The notes under the pieces are model-generated. The model was given only the letters and a program-made list of their open reading frames with translations, was not told the origin of the DNA and ran no database searches. Shown in pieces: positions 1-10,540 of a stretch of DNA of 64,000 nucleotides. Position numbers and translations under genes: made by a program. Every line of letters starts with the position of its first letter. The stretch's first letter is position 1. Origin of the DNA: Dromiciops gliroides (lineage: Eukaryota > Chordata > Mammalia > Microbiotheria > Microbiotheriidae); contig NC_057862.1 in NCBI RefSeq assembly GCF_019393635.1, positions 92,475,659 to 92,539,658 on the forward strand, in the 5' to 3' direction.

Positions 1-492
1 TACGTGGGGGTCCTGAGCTAATCAATTTCTTTGGACCTCAGTTTACTCAATGAGGTCTTGGGGCTAGATGACTTCTAAGGACCTTCCCAATTCTATATCT
101 ATGAACTCATGGATCTCAGGAAAATGGTGGTTAGCTGCCTGAATGTAACCTCTCTGTTAAGTCAAAATTTACCACCCTACAGACCTCATGGTGAAGGAAA
201 GAGAACAAAGACTAGCTGATGTGGGGCTTGTGGGCTCACCAAATTATCAGCTGTTTTCTGGTTTGGTTACCTTACCTAGCCAGATTGCAAACCTTGTTTT
301 GAGACAGAGATTTATTGGGTAGAATGAGACCCTGAACTCTCCACCCAGATCTTTCGGAGATTCAAGTTACTGGTGTAACTGAAGGAGCTACAAATTTTTT
401 AGGTGACTGCTCCTGCCATCTCAGCTTAGAAGGTCCCCATGGACTCTCTAGAGGGAAGATATATGACTGATTACAGGACACTGGATGTAGGA
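1..492. other. Intergenic DNA, nothing recognised
   Basis: I see no coding frame of note, no RNA gene and no repeat that I can name here. The sequence is ordinary AT-rich intergenic DNA at the window edge. Confidence 0.4.
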
Positions 493-690
493 AGCAATGT
501 GGTATACTTGATGGGGCACTGGACTTGGAATGAGTAGGACCTGGGTTCAAATCCACCTCAGACACTTAGCTTTATGACCCTAGGCAAGTCACTTATCCAC
601 TCTCTTCCTCAGTTTCTCCACATGAAAACAAATGTCTGTGTATGGACTCCATGGCCTCTAGGATTCCTTTCAATTCTAAGACTGATTCTA
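493..690 (+). repeat. MIR/MAR1-type SINE, old
   Basis: The stretch has the order of parts seen in MIR-type SINEs: a 'tggacttggaa' head, a B-box-like 'GGGTTCAAATCC', the conserved core 'TATGACCCTAGGCAAGTCACTTA', and 'CCTCAGTTTCTCCA' followed by a 'CCTTTCAATTCTAAGA' end. Divergence is high, and no flanking duplication is visible. Confidence 0.7.
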
Positions 691-877
691 CTTACAAGGT
701 CCATGACTTGTCAACAAAGGTGCACAGCTTGTATTTTCAAGATGGGGAACAGGAGGGAAAGTGTGGGTGGTTAATTGGGGCTCCTATTCCTGGTTTATGA
801 TCCAGAAATGTGTTCAGTCTCTCCGGGGCTCCTTTTTGTCCATCTCATCAAGCACCCACAGCTTTCTGTAGTCTTTT

Positions 878-1020
878 TTTTAAGTGAGGCAATTGGGGTT
901 AAGTGACTCGCCCAGAGTCACACAGCTAGTAAGTGTTAAGTGTCTGAGGCCAGATTTGAACTCAGGTACTCCTGACTCCAGGGCCAGTGCTCTATCCACT
1001 GCGCCACCTAGCTTCCCCCT
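878..1020 (-). mobile_element. tRNA-derived marsupial SINE (WSINE/WALLSI type)
   Basis: The reverse complement starts with the tRNA-like head 'AGCTAGGTGGCGCAGTGGAT' (A-box) and carries 'GAGTTCAAATC' (B-box) before the 'AAGTCACTTAACCCCAATT' core. The direct repeat 'tctgtagtctttt' at 865-877 and 1021-1033 is a perfect 13-bp target-site duplication. The insertion is therefore fairly young. Confidence 0.92.
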
Positions 1021-1203
1021 TCTGTAGTCTTTTAAATTGTTCAGCTGTGACCCAAATCTGTATTGACCCTAGCTCACATGGTCAATTGATTTTATAAAGG
1101 GTACCCCAGGGATGTTCAGGTGGAGACGTGATAGCAGGAAGGTTAGGGATTGACACAGTTATAGTTCTGCCAATCATAAAATAGCAGGAAAGAGGCAGAA
1201 AGC

Positions 1204-1370
1204 AAATGGCTGAACAAGTTGTGGCATATGATTGCAATGGAATACTACTGTGCTATAAGAAATGATGAGCTGAATGATCTTAGAAAAACATGGAAAGACT
1301 TGCATAAAATAATGAAGAGCAAAATGAGCAGAGCCAAGAGAACATTGTATACAATAGCAGCAATATTTTT
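1204..1370 (+). mobile_element. L1 LINE fragment, 3' end of ORF2
   Basis: The frame from about 1219 encodes a peptide beginning WHMIAMEYYCAIRNDEL and running to SKMSRAKRTLYT. This matches the C-terminal end of L1 ORF2p, where mammalian L1 has 'MEYYAAIKNDE' and a conserved Trp. Parallel copies lie at about 14.0, 19.5, 32.8 and 42.8 kb. The copy is truncated at both ends, and the next SINE sits at its right edge. Confidence 0.8.
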
Positions 1371-1516
1371 TTTTTTAAATGGGCCAATGGGGGTTAAGTG
1401 ACTTTCCCAGGGTCACACAGCTAGTAAGTGTCAAGTGTCTGAGGCTGGATTTGAACTCAGGTCCTTCCAAATCCAGGGCCGGTGCTTTATCCACTGTACC
1501 ACCTAGCTGCCCCCCA
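1371..1516 (-). mobile_element. tRNA-derived marsupial SINE (WSINE/WALLSI type)
   Basis: This is a full-length minus-strand copy, with the T-run of the tail on the left and 'CACCTAGCTGCCCCC' (head) on the right. It abuts the L1 ORF2 fragment. No clean target-site duplication is seen. Confidence 0.9.
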
Positions 1517-1649
1517 TCCCCTTTTAAAGCAGCCTCTTGGCTTAATCTAAGTAGCAAGGATCACTGCTTGCTTTTCAACATTTAGGGAAGTCTATAGAAT
1601 AGGTGTTACTATGTTTATGGTCTGCTTACATTCAAAATGCTTTATTTTA

Positions 1650-1814
1650 CATTTGTTTTTTTTGTTGTTTTACTTTTTGTGGGGCAATGGGGGTTAATTG
1701 ACTTGCCCAGGGTCACACAGCTAGTAAGTGTCAATTGTCTAAGGCTGGATTTGAACTCAGGTACTCCTGAATCCAGGGCCGGTGCTTTATCCACTGCGCC
1801 ACCTAGCTGCCCCC
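1650..1814 (-). mobile_element. tRNA-derived marsupial SINE (WSINE/WALLSI type)
   Basis: This is a full-length minus-strand copy. The repeat 'aaaatgctttatttta' at 1634-1649 and 1815-1830 is a perfect 16-bp target-site duplication, marking a recent insertion. Confidence 0.94.
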
Positions 1815-1830
1815 AAAATGCTTTATTTTA

Positions 1831-2629
1831 AATGATCGATTTTACCCTCCAGGAAAGAAAGAAATGTGTTCACTTTATTTATGCTGAGAGCTTCCCATTT
1901 CCTGCTTAATTTCCCACTTGGTGTCTTCACAATAGGCCCTGGAGTGATCCTTTGTGCTCTTTACAGAGGGCTCTGAATGCATGCAGAATCTGGACCTTGA
2001 CCAGAATTACCTTAACAGCCTTTGTGGTGAGTTCCCCATGAACAGTGCTCTTAGGAGTGTGTACACCTCTGGTTTTCTGATTAGACTGAGGTGAGGTCAC
2101 CTTAATTCATTCTCCCAAAGCATGTGCATTGTACTAGTCCATCTGAGAAACTGGGTTTTCCAACCAAATGTAATCAGACAACGTTCCCAGTGGTGCCCTA
2201 GATGATGGCTACAAAGTCAAGACTTTGTTGTATGTTTAATCTCTACGTGAGGTTAGGAGACACAGAATTTGAGAAGCTACAACCTTGTGGTAACTCAGGA
2301 ACAACCCTTCCAAAGCCTCACTGTACTGATTTTTGGTTTCAGAATTTTGATATAGTTTAGTTAGATTTGGAATTGACCCATGGAGCCCAATTATGTGGTT
2401 GTCACAGTAGGAAAACCCAAACTCCTCTGGATCTGGTCCCATAGGTCAGAAAGAAAACCATACTTGGAAGATTCATTTGAGAATTTTTATTAGGAAGATT
2501 TATTGTTTCCACTCTCTACTAAGGTCAGAGGCACTTCCAATGATCTCTGTGCTAGGGAGGCACACCAAAGAGATCATCCTGGTTAGATAGCCCCTCTCTA
2601 GGTAAGCAAACCCTTGTCTGTCCTCCCTC
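1831..2629. other. Intergenic DNA, nothing recognised
   Basis: Only short open frames occur, up to 68 codons on the minus strand at 2236-2442, with no recognisable protein signature. I cannot name a repeat here. Confidence 0.35.
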
Positions 2630-2694
2630 AGTCAACAAACATTTATTACATGCTTATTATGTGCCAGTCACTGGGCCACGCTCTGGGGATATAA

Positions 2695-2767
<73 letters not shown>

Positions 2768-3010
2768 TGGTGCTTGTCCTCAAAGAGCTCACATTCTAAT
2801 GGGAAAGACAATGTGCAAGTTGTTATGTACATACAAAATGTATAGTTTAAATAGGAGATAATCTCAGAGGGAAAGTACTGACATTGGGGGTTTGTGGGTG
2901 AAGAGGGAGAAGCTGGGAAGGCCTCTTGCAAAGTTAGGATTACCACTGAGACTTGAAGGAAACCCAGCAAACCAGAATTTGGAGGTGAGGAGGGAGAGTC
3001 TCCAAGCATG
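2630..3010 (-). repeat. L2/L3-type (CR1-clade) LINE 3' fragment
   Basis: The left edge reads 'gtcaacaaacatttattaca...tatgtgccagtcactgggc', then 'cctcaaagagctcacattctaatggg' and 'gagacttgaaggaa'. This is the reverse complement of the well-known L2/L3 3' end with its 'ATAAATGTTTGTTGA' terminus. The copy is interrupted by an expanded AAT microsatellite. Confidence 0.65.
2695..2766. repeat. (AAT)n microsatellite, about 24 perfect units
   Basis: This is an uninterrupted AAT tract of about 72 bp inside the LINE fragment, at the spot where the element normally reads 'ggggatacaaaga'. Perfect purity over this length suggests a mutable, polymorphic locus. On the other strand it gives a meaningless polyisoleucine frame. 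Confidence 0.97.
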
Positions 3011-3111
3011 GGGTAGATCCAGTGAAAAAGCACTGAGTCCCAAAGTGGAGAGGTGTGTGTGGGAATGGAAAGAAGGTCAGTTCTTATTGATTCCTTAACA
3101 GATGCACAAAT

Positions 3112-3215
3112 TGTTAAAGCTGGGGAAGATCTAGCCTGAGTTCCTCATTTCACAGAGGAAGAAACTGAGAGCCAGAGACTTGCCCAAGATCACACAATTC
3201 GTTGCTAAGTTGCTT
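3112..3215 (-). repeat. MIR fragment
   Basis: The sequence 'cctcatttcacagaggaagaaactgag...gacttgcccaagatcacac' is the reverse complement of the MIR core and its 3' portion. It is old and truncated. Confidence 0.65.
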
Positions 3216-3349
3216 AGCTGACCAATGGATGTTACCCCTTGGTAGCCCATAGATCTTACAGCACAGAAAAAAAGGAGGAAAAAAATAAAGAACATTTTTT
3301 TTAAAAAGTATGCTTCCATCTGCATTCAATGCTTATCAGTTTTCTCTTT

Positions 3350-3570
3350 GTAGGTGAAGAACATTTTTCAACATGGGTCCTCCGGAATTGTCTTGGATCA
3401 ATCATTGTCTTGATCGAAATGGCTGTGTTTCACAGTTTGCCATCCTTAAAACATTGCTGTTACTGTGTACTATGTTCTCCTGGTTCTTCTCACTTCACTT
3501 TGAATCAGTTCACATATATACCATGCATACAGATATACATGCAGAGATAAACACTCAAATACACCCACAT
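3350..3570 (-). mobile_element. Diverged L1 LINE fragment
   Basis: The stretch containing 'actgtgtactatgttctcctggttcttctcacttcactttgaatcagttca' parallels the minus-strand L1 copies at about 14.0 and 42.7 kb. It is more diverged and probably belongs to an older subfamily. Confidence 0.55.
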
Positions 3571-3647
3571 ATAGCTATTTTTATCCTCATTTATTTTCTT
3601 TTTCCACTTTAGTCTTGGCTTATAGCCTTTATTATTATCATTATTGT

Positions 3648-3787
3648 AAATAATAAACATTTTTATTTAAAGTTTTGAATTCCAAATTCTATCCCTTCTT
3701 CCCTCCCTCCCCTTTCCCATCCCTGAGGTGGTAAGCAATCAGATATAGGTTATACATGTGCAATTATGTAAAACATTACCATATTAT
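3648..3787 (-). mobile_element. L1 LINE 3' terminus
   Basis: Read on the minus strand this is the common L1 3' end: 'gcacatgtataacctatatctgattgc', then a G/A-rich tract, then 'ataaaaatgtttatta'. The same terminus closes the L1 copies at about 20.1, 24.7 and 33.3 kb on the plus strand. Confidence 0.75.
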
Positions 3788-3796
3788 ATAGCTATT

Positions 3797-3836
3797 TTTA
3801 AAGCTTAGAAGGTCACTAAGACTTTTGGGACACACT
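3797..3836. mobile_element. Tc1/mariner-type terminal inverted repeat remnant
   Basis: The sequence 'actaagacttttgggacac' resembles a mariner-type terminus. A related terminus in opposite orientation occurs near 59,293. Only one end is visible and there is no transposase frame. It could be a solitary remnant or chance similarity. Confidence 0.35.
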
Positions 3837-4060
3837 GTATATGTTGTGTGTAAGTGTGTGTGTGTGTAGAGACAAACATATTATAGATTCAAGTGTGGCA
3901 TCTATGTGTATGTGAGCTATACATACATATACATATATATAGTGTGCAGGGGTATATAAGTATGTGGATGTATTTATATATGCATACATCTCTATATAGA
4001 TATTGAAATGTTTACACAGATATCTGTATGTATGTATACATTTCTATATCTGTATTTATA
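3837..4060. repeat. TG/TA-rich low-complexity tract
   Basis: The region has runs of TG, TATG and ATAC dinucleotide-type repeats with imperfect units. It shows no coding signal. Confidence 0.6.
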
Positions 4061-5758
4061 GTTTAATAATGATTTTCTTTTCACAACTAGCCCCATTAAC
4101 CGTCATCAGTTTCCAAGAAGCATGGTAGGTCAAGGATCTGTAGGCACTCATATTCTTCTGTGCAGAGCAAGAAAGATCATGTTAGGTCTCATCATTTGGT
4201 CACTGAGTAGGAAATTGTCCAGGAAATTGTAAGCTCTCAGCATAAATTGCAAAAAGCACATCTATTTCCTTTCTGAAGAGTCTAACTATGCATGCTTGGA
4301 ATAAAACATTTCTGAATGTGATCAGACTATAATCGATAGGAATAAGCCAGTCTCTAGGAAATAGGAAACAAGGAGAAGCATGGACCCCAGGGATCCAAGT
4401 TATCTATTTGTTTCAACTTTTCATTGGCATGTTCTCCTAGATTTATTCATCCCATAGTAGAAGAACATTTTTGTCTCAAAAAAGGCTGTTTGAAAATCTG
4501 GGTGATATTTTTCAAACTCAGTTTTGTTTTTCTTGGTTTGGAGTAATCTCATTTGAAGGAGAACATCTGCCAAACATTCTCCTACTTCATCAAATAACCA
4601 TATCATATTTAAATTTTCCCCCAAATAGAACTGAAGGTGGAGGGGGGGCAGGAAATGAATAATATCTAAGAAAAACAGAATAAATGGAATTTGTGTTTGT
4701 GTAACAGCTGTGTTGGGTTTCTGAATTTGTAGATGAAGCTTATATGGTAAAACTAATTGTCCTGTGTGCTGATAGGGTTGTGAAAGGCTGCAGAAAGCGA
4801 TTATTATTGAACCATGACTTATAACCCCAAACTTGTGTTTACATGAACCAGAGTCAGTTGGAGTGAGGGAGGGGAGTTTCCCCACAAATAACTCTTTGGC
4901 TCATGCTGTAACTCAGGGTTTCCTCCAGGAATGGCAGAATTTGGCTCCTGTCCAGATCTCTGCAGAAAAACCCTCAGCATACCATACAAGCACTCAGGCT
5001 AACAGGGTATATAACTATAGGTCAGCCTTCATTTAGGCTATTCAAAAACACAAAGGATTCATGGGAGCTCATAAACCACCAATTCAACTCTTCTTCCCTT
5101 AAGTGAGTCCCATCTTCCTTTAGTGTTTTTGCGACATGTTATGGATGAGGTTCCAACAGAAGGAAAACATACTTAATTTCAACAGAGATGTCCCTCATCT
5201 TTTCCTATGCCCCATCTCCCCTCAGGTACCTGTGCAATCTTTGAGATTTATAGTGGTACACTAGAATTGAAACCCTTTCCCCCCCATACTCCCAAAAGAG
5301 AAATTTGTAGTTAGGTTGCTGGAGAGCCAATTCCTTCCCCATAAAATGTGTATACTCCACAAAACTTATACATAATGGAGATCAAAGTCCATATTTGCCC
5401 CTCCACATTGTTCCACTACCCATTTCTACTTATCCAGCTCTGAGGGCCTGTTCTTCTGTCTATGAGGCTTGCTTAATGTTATCCAATAACCCCCACTCTT
5501 TCCCCTAGGAAGCTGGGTCTAGAAGCTCTCCACATTGTCCAGGACTTTCCCTTCCTTTCTCTAGAAGGCTGGATCAACCCAGGAGCTCTTGCCACCCTAC
5601 CTATCACTGTATACCCCTGGCTGCTGTCACTCCTTGGCCATGTCGTTCTCTTCTTTTCTGGGACCATGTAGCTCCCCCTCAGAACTCCTCAACTACTTTC
5701 CATGGAGGCTATCTCTAGTGCATGTGTGTGTATCACATTTGTGTGTGTATGTATGAAT
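4061..5758. other. Intergenic DNA, no gene recognised
   Basis: The longest open frame is 154 codons on the minus strand at 4421-4885. Its translation shows no domain that I recognise, and its composition is not clearly protein-like. No repeat family could be named. Confidence 0.35.
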
Positions 5759-5759
5759 T

Positions 5760-5820
<61 letters not shown>

Positions 5821-5826
5821 ATATAT
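5759..5826. repeat. (TA)n(TG)n compound microsatellite
   Basis: About 12 TA units run directly into about 16 TG units. The compound tract is nearly pure and is probably length-polymorphic. Confidence 0.95.
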
Positions 5827-5941
5827 TGTCTGTAATTAAATCTCCCCTTTTTAGTAACCAATAGATGTCAATTCTGTTTCTTTCCTAATTGCTTCTCCTT
5901 TTCTCTGATCCCTCTTCATCTCCAAAAAGGAAACAAATGTT

Positions 5942-6097
5942 CTTTGTTTTTTTTTTTTTCCTCTGGGCAATGAGGGTTAAGTGACTTGCCCAGGGTCACA
6001 CAGCTAGTAAGTGTCAAGTATCTGAGGCAGGATTTGAACTCAGGTCCTCCTGAATCCAGGGCTGGTGCTTTATCCACTGCACCACCTAGCTGCCTCA
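5942..6097 (-). mobile_element. tRNA-derived marsupial SINE (WSINE/WALLSI type)
   Basis: This is a full-length minus-strand copy with a T-run on the left. The direct repeat 'ggaaacaaatgtt' at 5929-5941 and 6098-6110 is a perfect 13-bp target-site duplication. Confidence 0.94.
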
Positions 6098-6479
6098 GGA
6101 AACAAATGTTAAGAAGAGACAGATAATGGATAGATAATGAATTATGAAATATATGACAAATTGTTCGATATGAATGTCATCTACTTCCTGGAAGAGAGGT
6201 GAAGGACCCAGGATGCAGAAAGAAACATTTTTTTGGACATTGTAAATTGGGAATTTGTTTTCCTTGGCTATTCATAGCTGTTCTAAAGGTTTGTTCTATA
6301 TGAATAGCCTTCTTCTTTAAAGACTGAGGACTTCTTGAGAATAGGATGTCTTTGTCTCTTCCCCTTCTCTCCTCCCCCAACCCCTCTATATCTTTTTTAT
6401 TGGTCTCTGTCTAGTACCTTCTCCTGAGAAGACTTTTCATTTCCACTGCCTATATCTTGTATGCACATAGCTGTTTGTC

Positions 6480-6602
6480 TGTTGTCTCTGCAGGAGACTG
6501 AGAGGCCCTCAAAGTCAGGAATGGCATTTTTTGCCTTGCTTTTTATTCCCGGTGCTAAAACAAGACCTGACACATAGTAAGTACTTAAATGCTTGATGAT
6601 GA
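6480..6602 (+). repeat. L2-type LINE 3' end
   Basis: The end 'ctgacacatagtaagtacttaaatgcttgatgatga' matches the L2 3' terminus, which normally reads 'ctggcacatagtaggtgcttaataaatgcttgttga'. It is old and truncated. Confidence 0.6.
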
Positions 6603-6924
6603 CATCTGTCTCCCTGACATCCAGAGGGATTTAATATATTTCATATATCACACAATATTCCACACACCATAGATGCCTCATGAACATTAAGTTGAAAAAA
6701 TAGATTAGGGACAAAAAACTCAATAAAGAAGTGAGTCAAGGACAGAACCTTGCAGGACAATCCCCTTAAAGGGGTTGAAAGGAAGATGAGCAGCCAGCTC
6801 AGGACACATAGAAGCAGCACTAAGAGAGAGAAAAGACAGCTTGGAGAGTCCATTGTAGTGGAAGGCAAAGCTGGAGAGGGCATCAAGAAAGGAAAGAGTG
6901 ATGGAATCACATGCTGAAAGAATA

Positions 6925-7082
6925 CCAAGAGGTCTGATCTTGGCTCTGCCACTTACTAGCTGGAATGTCTGGGCCACACTCTTCTCTCTGAGTATCATTT
7001 TCCTTATCTGTAAAATGTGGTGGTTTGGATTAGATGATCCCTGAGGTCTTGTCCTACTCTACAGCCTATGGTCCTATGGACT
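6925..7082 (+). repeat. MIR SINE
   Basis: The parts 'ggctctgccacttactagctgg', 'ttttccttatctgtaaaatg', 'ttggattagatgatccctgaggt' and 'ctatggtcctatgga' follow the MIR core and tail in order. Confidence 0.75.
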
Positions 7083-7272
7083 TGTTTACTGCCTAATAGA
7101 AGTCCTTAGGGGATTTGATTTAATGGAGAGCTTATAATTATGAATTATTGTAACATATTAACATACTATAATTAGGAATAACAATTATTAAATAAGTTGG
7201 TGTTCTAAAAGTGTCCAAGGATTTTTGAAAATCTTTGTCATGGAGTTTAAATATTTACCCAGCTGCTTTTTT

Positions 7273-7416
7273 TTTTTTTTAGTGAGGCAATTGGGGTTAA
7301 GTGACTTGCCCAGGGTCACACAGCTAGTAAGTATTAAGTGTCTGAGGCCAGATCTGAACTCAGGTACTCCTGACTCCAGGGTCGGTGCTCTATCCACTGT
7401 GCCACCTAGCTGCCCC
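7273..7416 (-). mobile_element. tRNA-derived marsupial SINE (WSINE/WALLSI type)
   Basis: This is a full-length minus-strand copy. The repeat 'cagctgctttttt' at 7260-7272 and 7417-7429 is a perfect target-site duplication. Confidence 0.94.
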
Positions 7417-7593
7417 CAGCTGCTTTTTTAAAAAAAAATTCAGTTGACTTAGAATCTCTACTCTACAGGCAATACAGACTAAATTTCAGCCTACATTTGG
7501 AGTCTGAATGAATAAAGGTTTCTTTTGCAATGATAGAAGTACTTTGCTATTGCATTGCCACCCCACTTTTGAACAATGCTACTATCAGCCATG

Positions 7594-7884
7594 TGGCAGA
7601 TAGGTGGTGCAGTGGATAGAGCACTGGTCCTGGAGTCAAGAGGACCTGAGTTCAAATGTCACTTACTAGCTGTGTGACCCTGGGAAATTAATTTAATTCC
7701 AATTGTTATAAAAATATCTGGGGCCATCTCCAGTCCTGATAGATATCTTGCCACTGGACCCAGATGGCTCTTGAGGAGACAGTAAGGTTGGTTATCATGC
7801 ACAGCCCTCCCTCACTTGAATCTAATTCAGTGCAAGTCATGACATCACCCCAATGTCATGGTCCTCTTTGAACAACAACAACTT
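7594..7884 (+). mobile_element. Long-form marsupial SINE (tRNA head plus extra 3' body)
   Basis: The tRNA-like head 'ATAGGTGGTGCAGTGGATAG' and the B-box 'GAGTTCAAATG' are followed by a second body of about 170 bp: 'gccactggacccagatggctc', then 'cagccctccctcacttgaatc', then 'gacatcaccccaatgtcatgg', ending 'tttgaacaacaacaac'. The common short SINE in this window lacks that 3' body. A minus-strand relative lies at 11,787-12,073. Confidence 0.82.
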
Positions 7885-8400
7885 TCAACCATGGTAATCT
7901 ACTTTCTTTAAAACTCCAAGGTGGTATGGTGTTGCACGACAAGTAATTGCCATTAATCTGTTGTCCCTTTCTATTCATTCAGGTCAGATGCAATATTCAT
8001 TAGAAAAAGGTATTGCTCTCTAATGACCAACCTCCCGTAGAAGCTGCCAGCAGTCAGACTTGTCTCTGGACCTTCTGTCCTAAATAGGCACTATGATTTA
8101 GGAAGGCAGTCATATTCTTCCAAATATGGACCTGAATTCACCTTACCATTTCAGCTGCCCAAGTCAACTGCAGAACCACCCAGGCACTCAGGGTTTTCTT
8201 CCTCATTTCCCAACCCTTTTTGGAAATAATTGAACTTCAACTCTATTCCCAATAGGGAAGCAAAAGGGCCACAGCATGATATCTATGTAGGGTGTGCTGG
8301 TAAATGTTTAACATATGGTTTTCTGGGAAAAAATGCACCCCTACCACACTTTAAAGTTTAAAGTGTGAATATTCTCCACCACTTTCTTAAGTCTAGATAA

Positions 8401-8640
8401 TCAACAGTTATGTGCTAGACACTGTACTAAGTGCTTTACAATTATTTTTCTCATCCGATCCTCACAACAACCCTTGGAGGTAGGTGCTATTATTATTATT
8501 TCCATTTTATAGATAAGGAAACTGAGGCAGACAGAGGTTGAGTGACTTAGGGTCATATAGCTAGTATCAGAGATAGGATTATGAACTCTTCCTGATTCTA
8601 CAGTTTTCATTCTATCCACTGTGTCACCTAGTTAGCTGCC
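8401..8640 (-). repeat. MAR1/MIR-type SINE
   Basis: The order 'gtgctttacaattat', 'ctcacaacaaccctt', 'cattttatagataaggaaactgaggcagac' and 'ccactgtgtcacctagttagctgcc' is a nearly complete MAR1-type SINE read on the minus strand. Confidence 0.8.
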
Positions 8641-10430
8641 TGTGATAAAAAGATACCAAAAGACAGTCACCCAATGAGGAAAGTAGTTTCAATGAACATG
8701 ACTCAGAAAAGAACCTACCAAACTATTGACCATAGATTCTAAAGAGTATTTGCAGGTCATAAATTGCCAGGAATTATGAATTATCCCTTTGGCTCATGTG
8801 AATCCCACACAAGTGCTCTGAAGCGCAGTACTATAAAAATGAGTCCACTCTTCCCATAGGCCTCTGTGTATTTGTGTGAAAATGTGCACAGAGGTTTTGG
8901 GAGAGAATATTTGTACTAACTGATTTTACTATTTCATCTTTGCAAATGTCTTTGCTAAAACCTAGCTAAGTTTACTTGGCTGATTGTTAGTGGGAAGCAC
9001 CTATGTTGGGGCTCAAGAATGATAGTACTAGAAACCCATCTCTCAGTGTTATCCCTAGAACTTAGAGAATAGTCATTCATACTCTAGGAATCCCAACCTA
9101 TGGTTGTAAATTGAGTGAGTCCAGATTTTCTTTGCAACTTTTGTAGGAAGCTGAGTTATCTTAGTCACGTGTTCCTTCCTCTCCCCTCTTTCCTCCCACC
9201 TTATTCTAAGATAATGGTGGTAGTTTCTTTTAAGGCCATTCTCAGGATAACTATTAGTACTTAAATCAAGAATAAGATAACAGCCATCTTCCAGGGTCAC
9301 TGAGTGAATGTCATCCTTAGAATAATTATGAGAAACCACTCATTATAAGCTTTCTCAGCATCCCCAGATAGAAGCATTTGAGTCTGATGAGGGTCTTAAA
9401 TGTGTGTTAAGGCCAAGTTGTTCAAAGGACCAATAATGAGTTCAGGAAAAAATGTCTATAAACTCGGCCAGGTGTATCCTCATCAATGAATACTCCCAAG
9501 CCATCAAGACTGATTGTGAAATGTGTGTACTAAGTAACTGACATCAGAGATGGAGCTTTTTCTCTATATAAGCAAGAGCAAATTAGCCTCAGATTGCCCT
9601 CTGCTGAAAATCTATGCTGGTAACATTTAGCCTCCTACTGAAGAGTACTTGGCTGAGAACTACTGCTCAAGAGAAATGTTGTAGCCCACCCTTCACAGAT
9701 GCTGACAAGACCTAGAGACCCCTCACATCCCTGAGAAGAACATCAAAAGATGTCTCAATGCAGAACTTTCCCCCATTGTCTTAGGCCTTGGCTGACTAGT
9801 CTATAGCCATTAATGAATTCCACTGGGATATCTAAGTTATGTGGTGACCTTTCCTTTCCTTTTTAGTGGCATAGTGATAATGCTTACCCTATAATCATCC
9901 AGGGTTTAAGCAGAGTTTTGGGCTTATATAATAAGTGCTTAATAGTTGCTTTTTTCATCCATTCACTTAGAGAATTTTTATTGCTAAATGTGAGGAAATA
10001 AACAGGAGAGACTGATTAACTATTTAGCTTCTGAAATTATCTCCTTGAACTTAGGACAGAGGCTCCCTCTAGTTCTCTTGAAATTGTGTGGCTACCAATA
10101 GGGGCAACATTGGCCATCCTTTGTCCTCACCATATAACCAGCCTACCTCATTTTACAGTCGAATGCATCTCTAATCATTTCCTTTGCACCACTTCTCTGG
10201 GTCTTGCTTGGTAAGGTGTTGTAACCTATTCAAATGAACTACGTTCCTTTCAATTATAAAATCAAAACTTGATGTGTTGAAAATCTGGTATGTAAACAAA
10301 CAATAAAGACATTTGTCCAATGACCTTTGAGAATCACAAATATAAATTTAAGAATCAAATAAAGCCTATGCTTCATATTAGTATGAGGTTTATTTGTTGT
10401 AACGGTGGTTGTAGTTGTTATTGTTTTTAG
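8641..10430. other. Intergenic DNA, no gene recognised
   Basis: The only named repeat is a small L2-like end near 9925-9955 ('ataataagtgcttaatagttgc'). Open frames are short and featureless; the largest is 88 codons on the minus strand at 9073-9339. Confidence 0.35.
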
Positions 10431-10436
10431 TTCTTC

Positions 10437-10540
10437 GGATTGGAGTAGTGATTGGCCTTGGAACAAGAAAACTTGAATTTGGGTTTCAGTTCTGCTTCTT
10501 GCAATATTAAGCAGTGGGATTGTGGATCGAAATGGAGGCT
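10437..10540 (+). repeat. MIR fragment, degraded
   Basis: The segment 'cttgaatttgggtttcagttctgcttcttg' resembles the MIR 'tgggttcaaatcctggctctgcc' core. It is weak and truncated. Confidence 0.4.

Noticed and set aside
2668..3033. 121-codon minus-strand frame with a polyisoleucine run
   Set aside because: It runs through the (AAT)n microsatellite and a LINE fragment, with no real coding signal.
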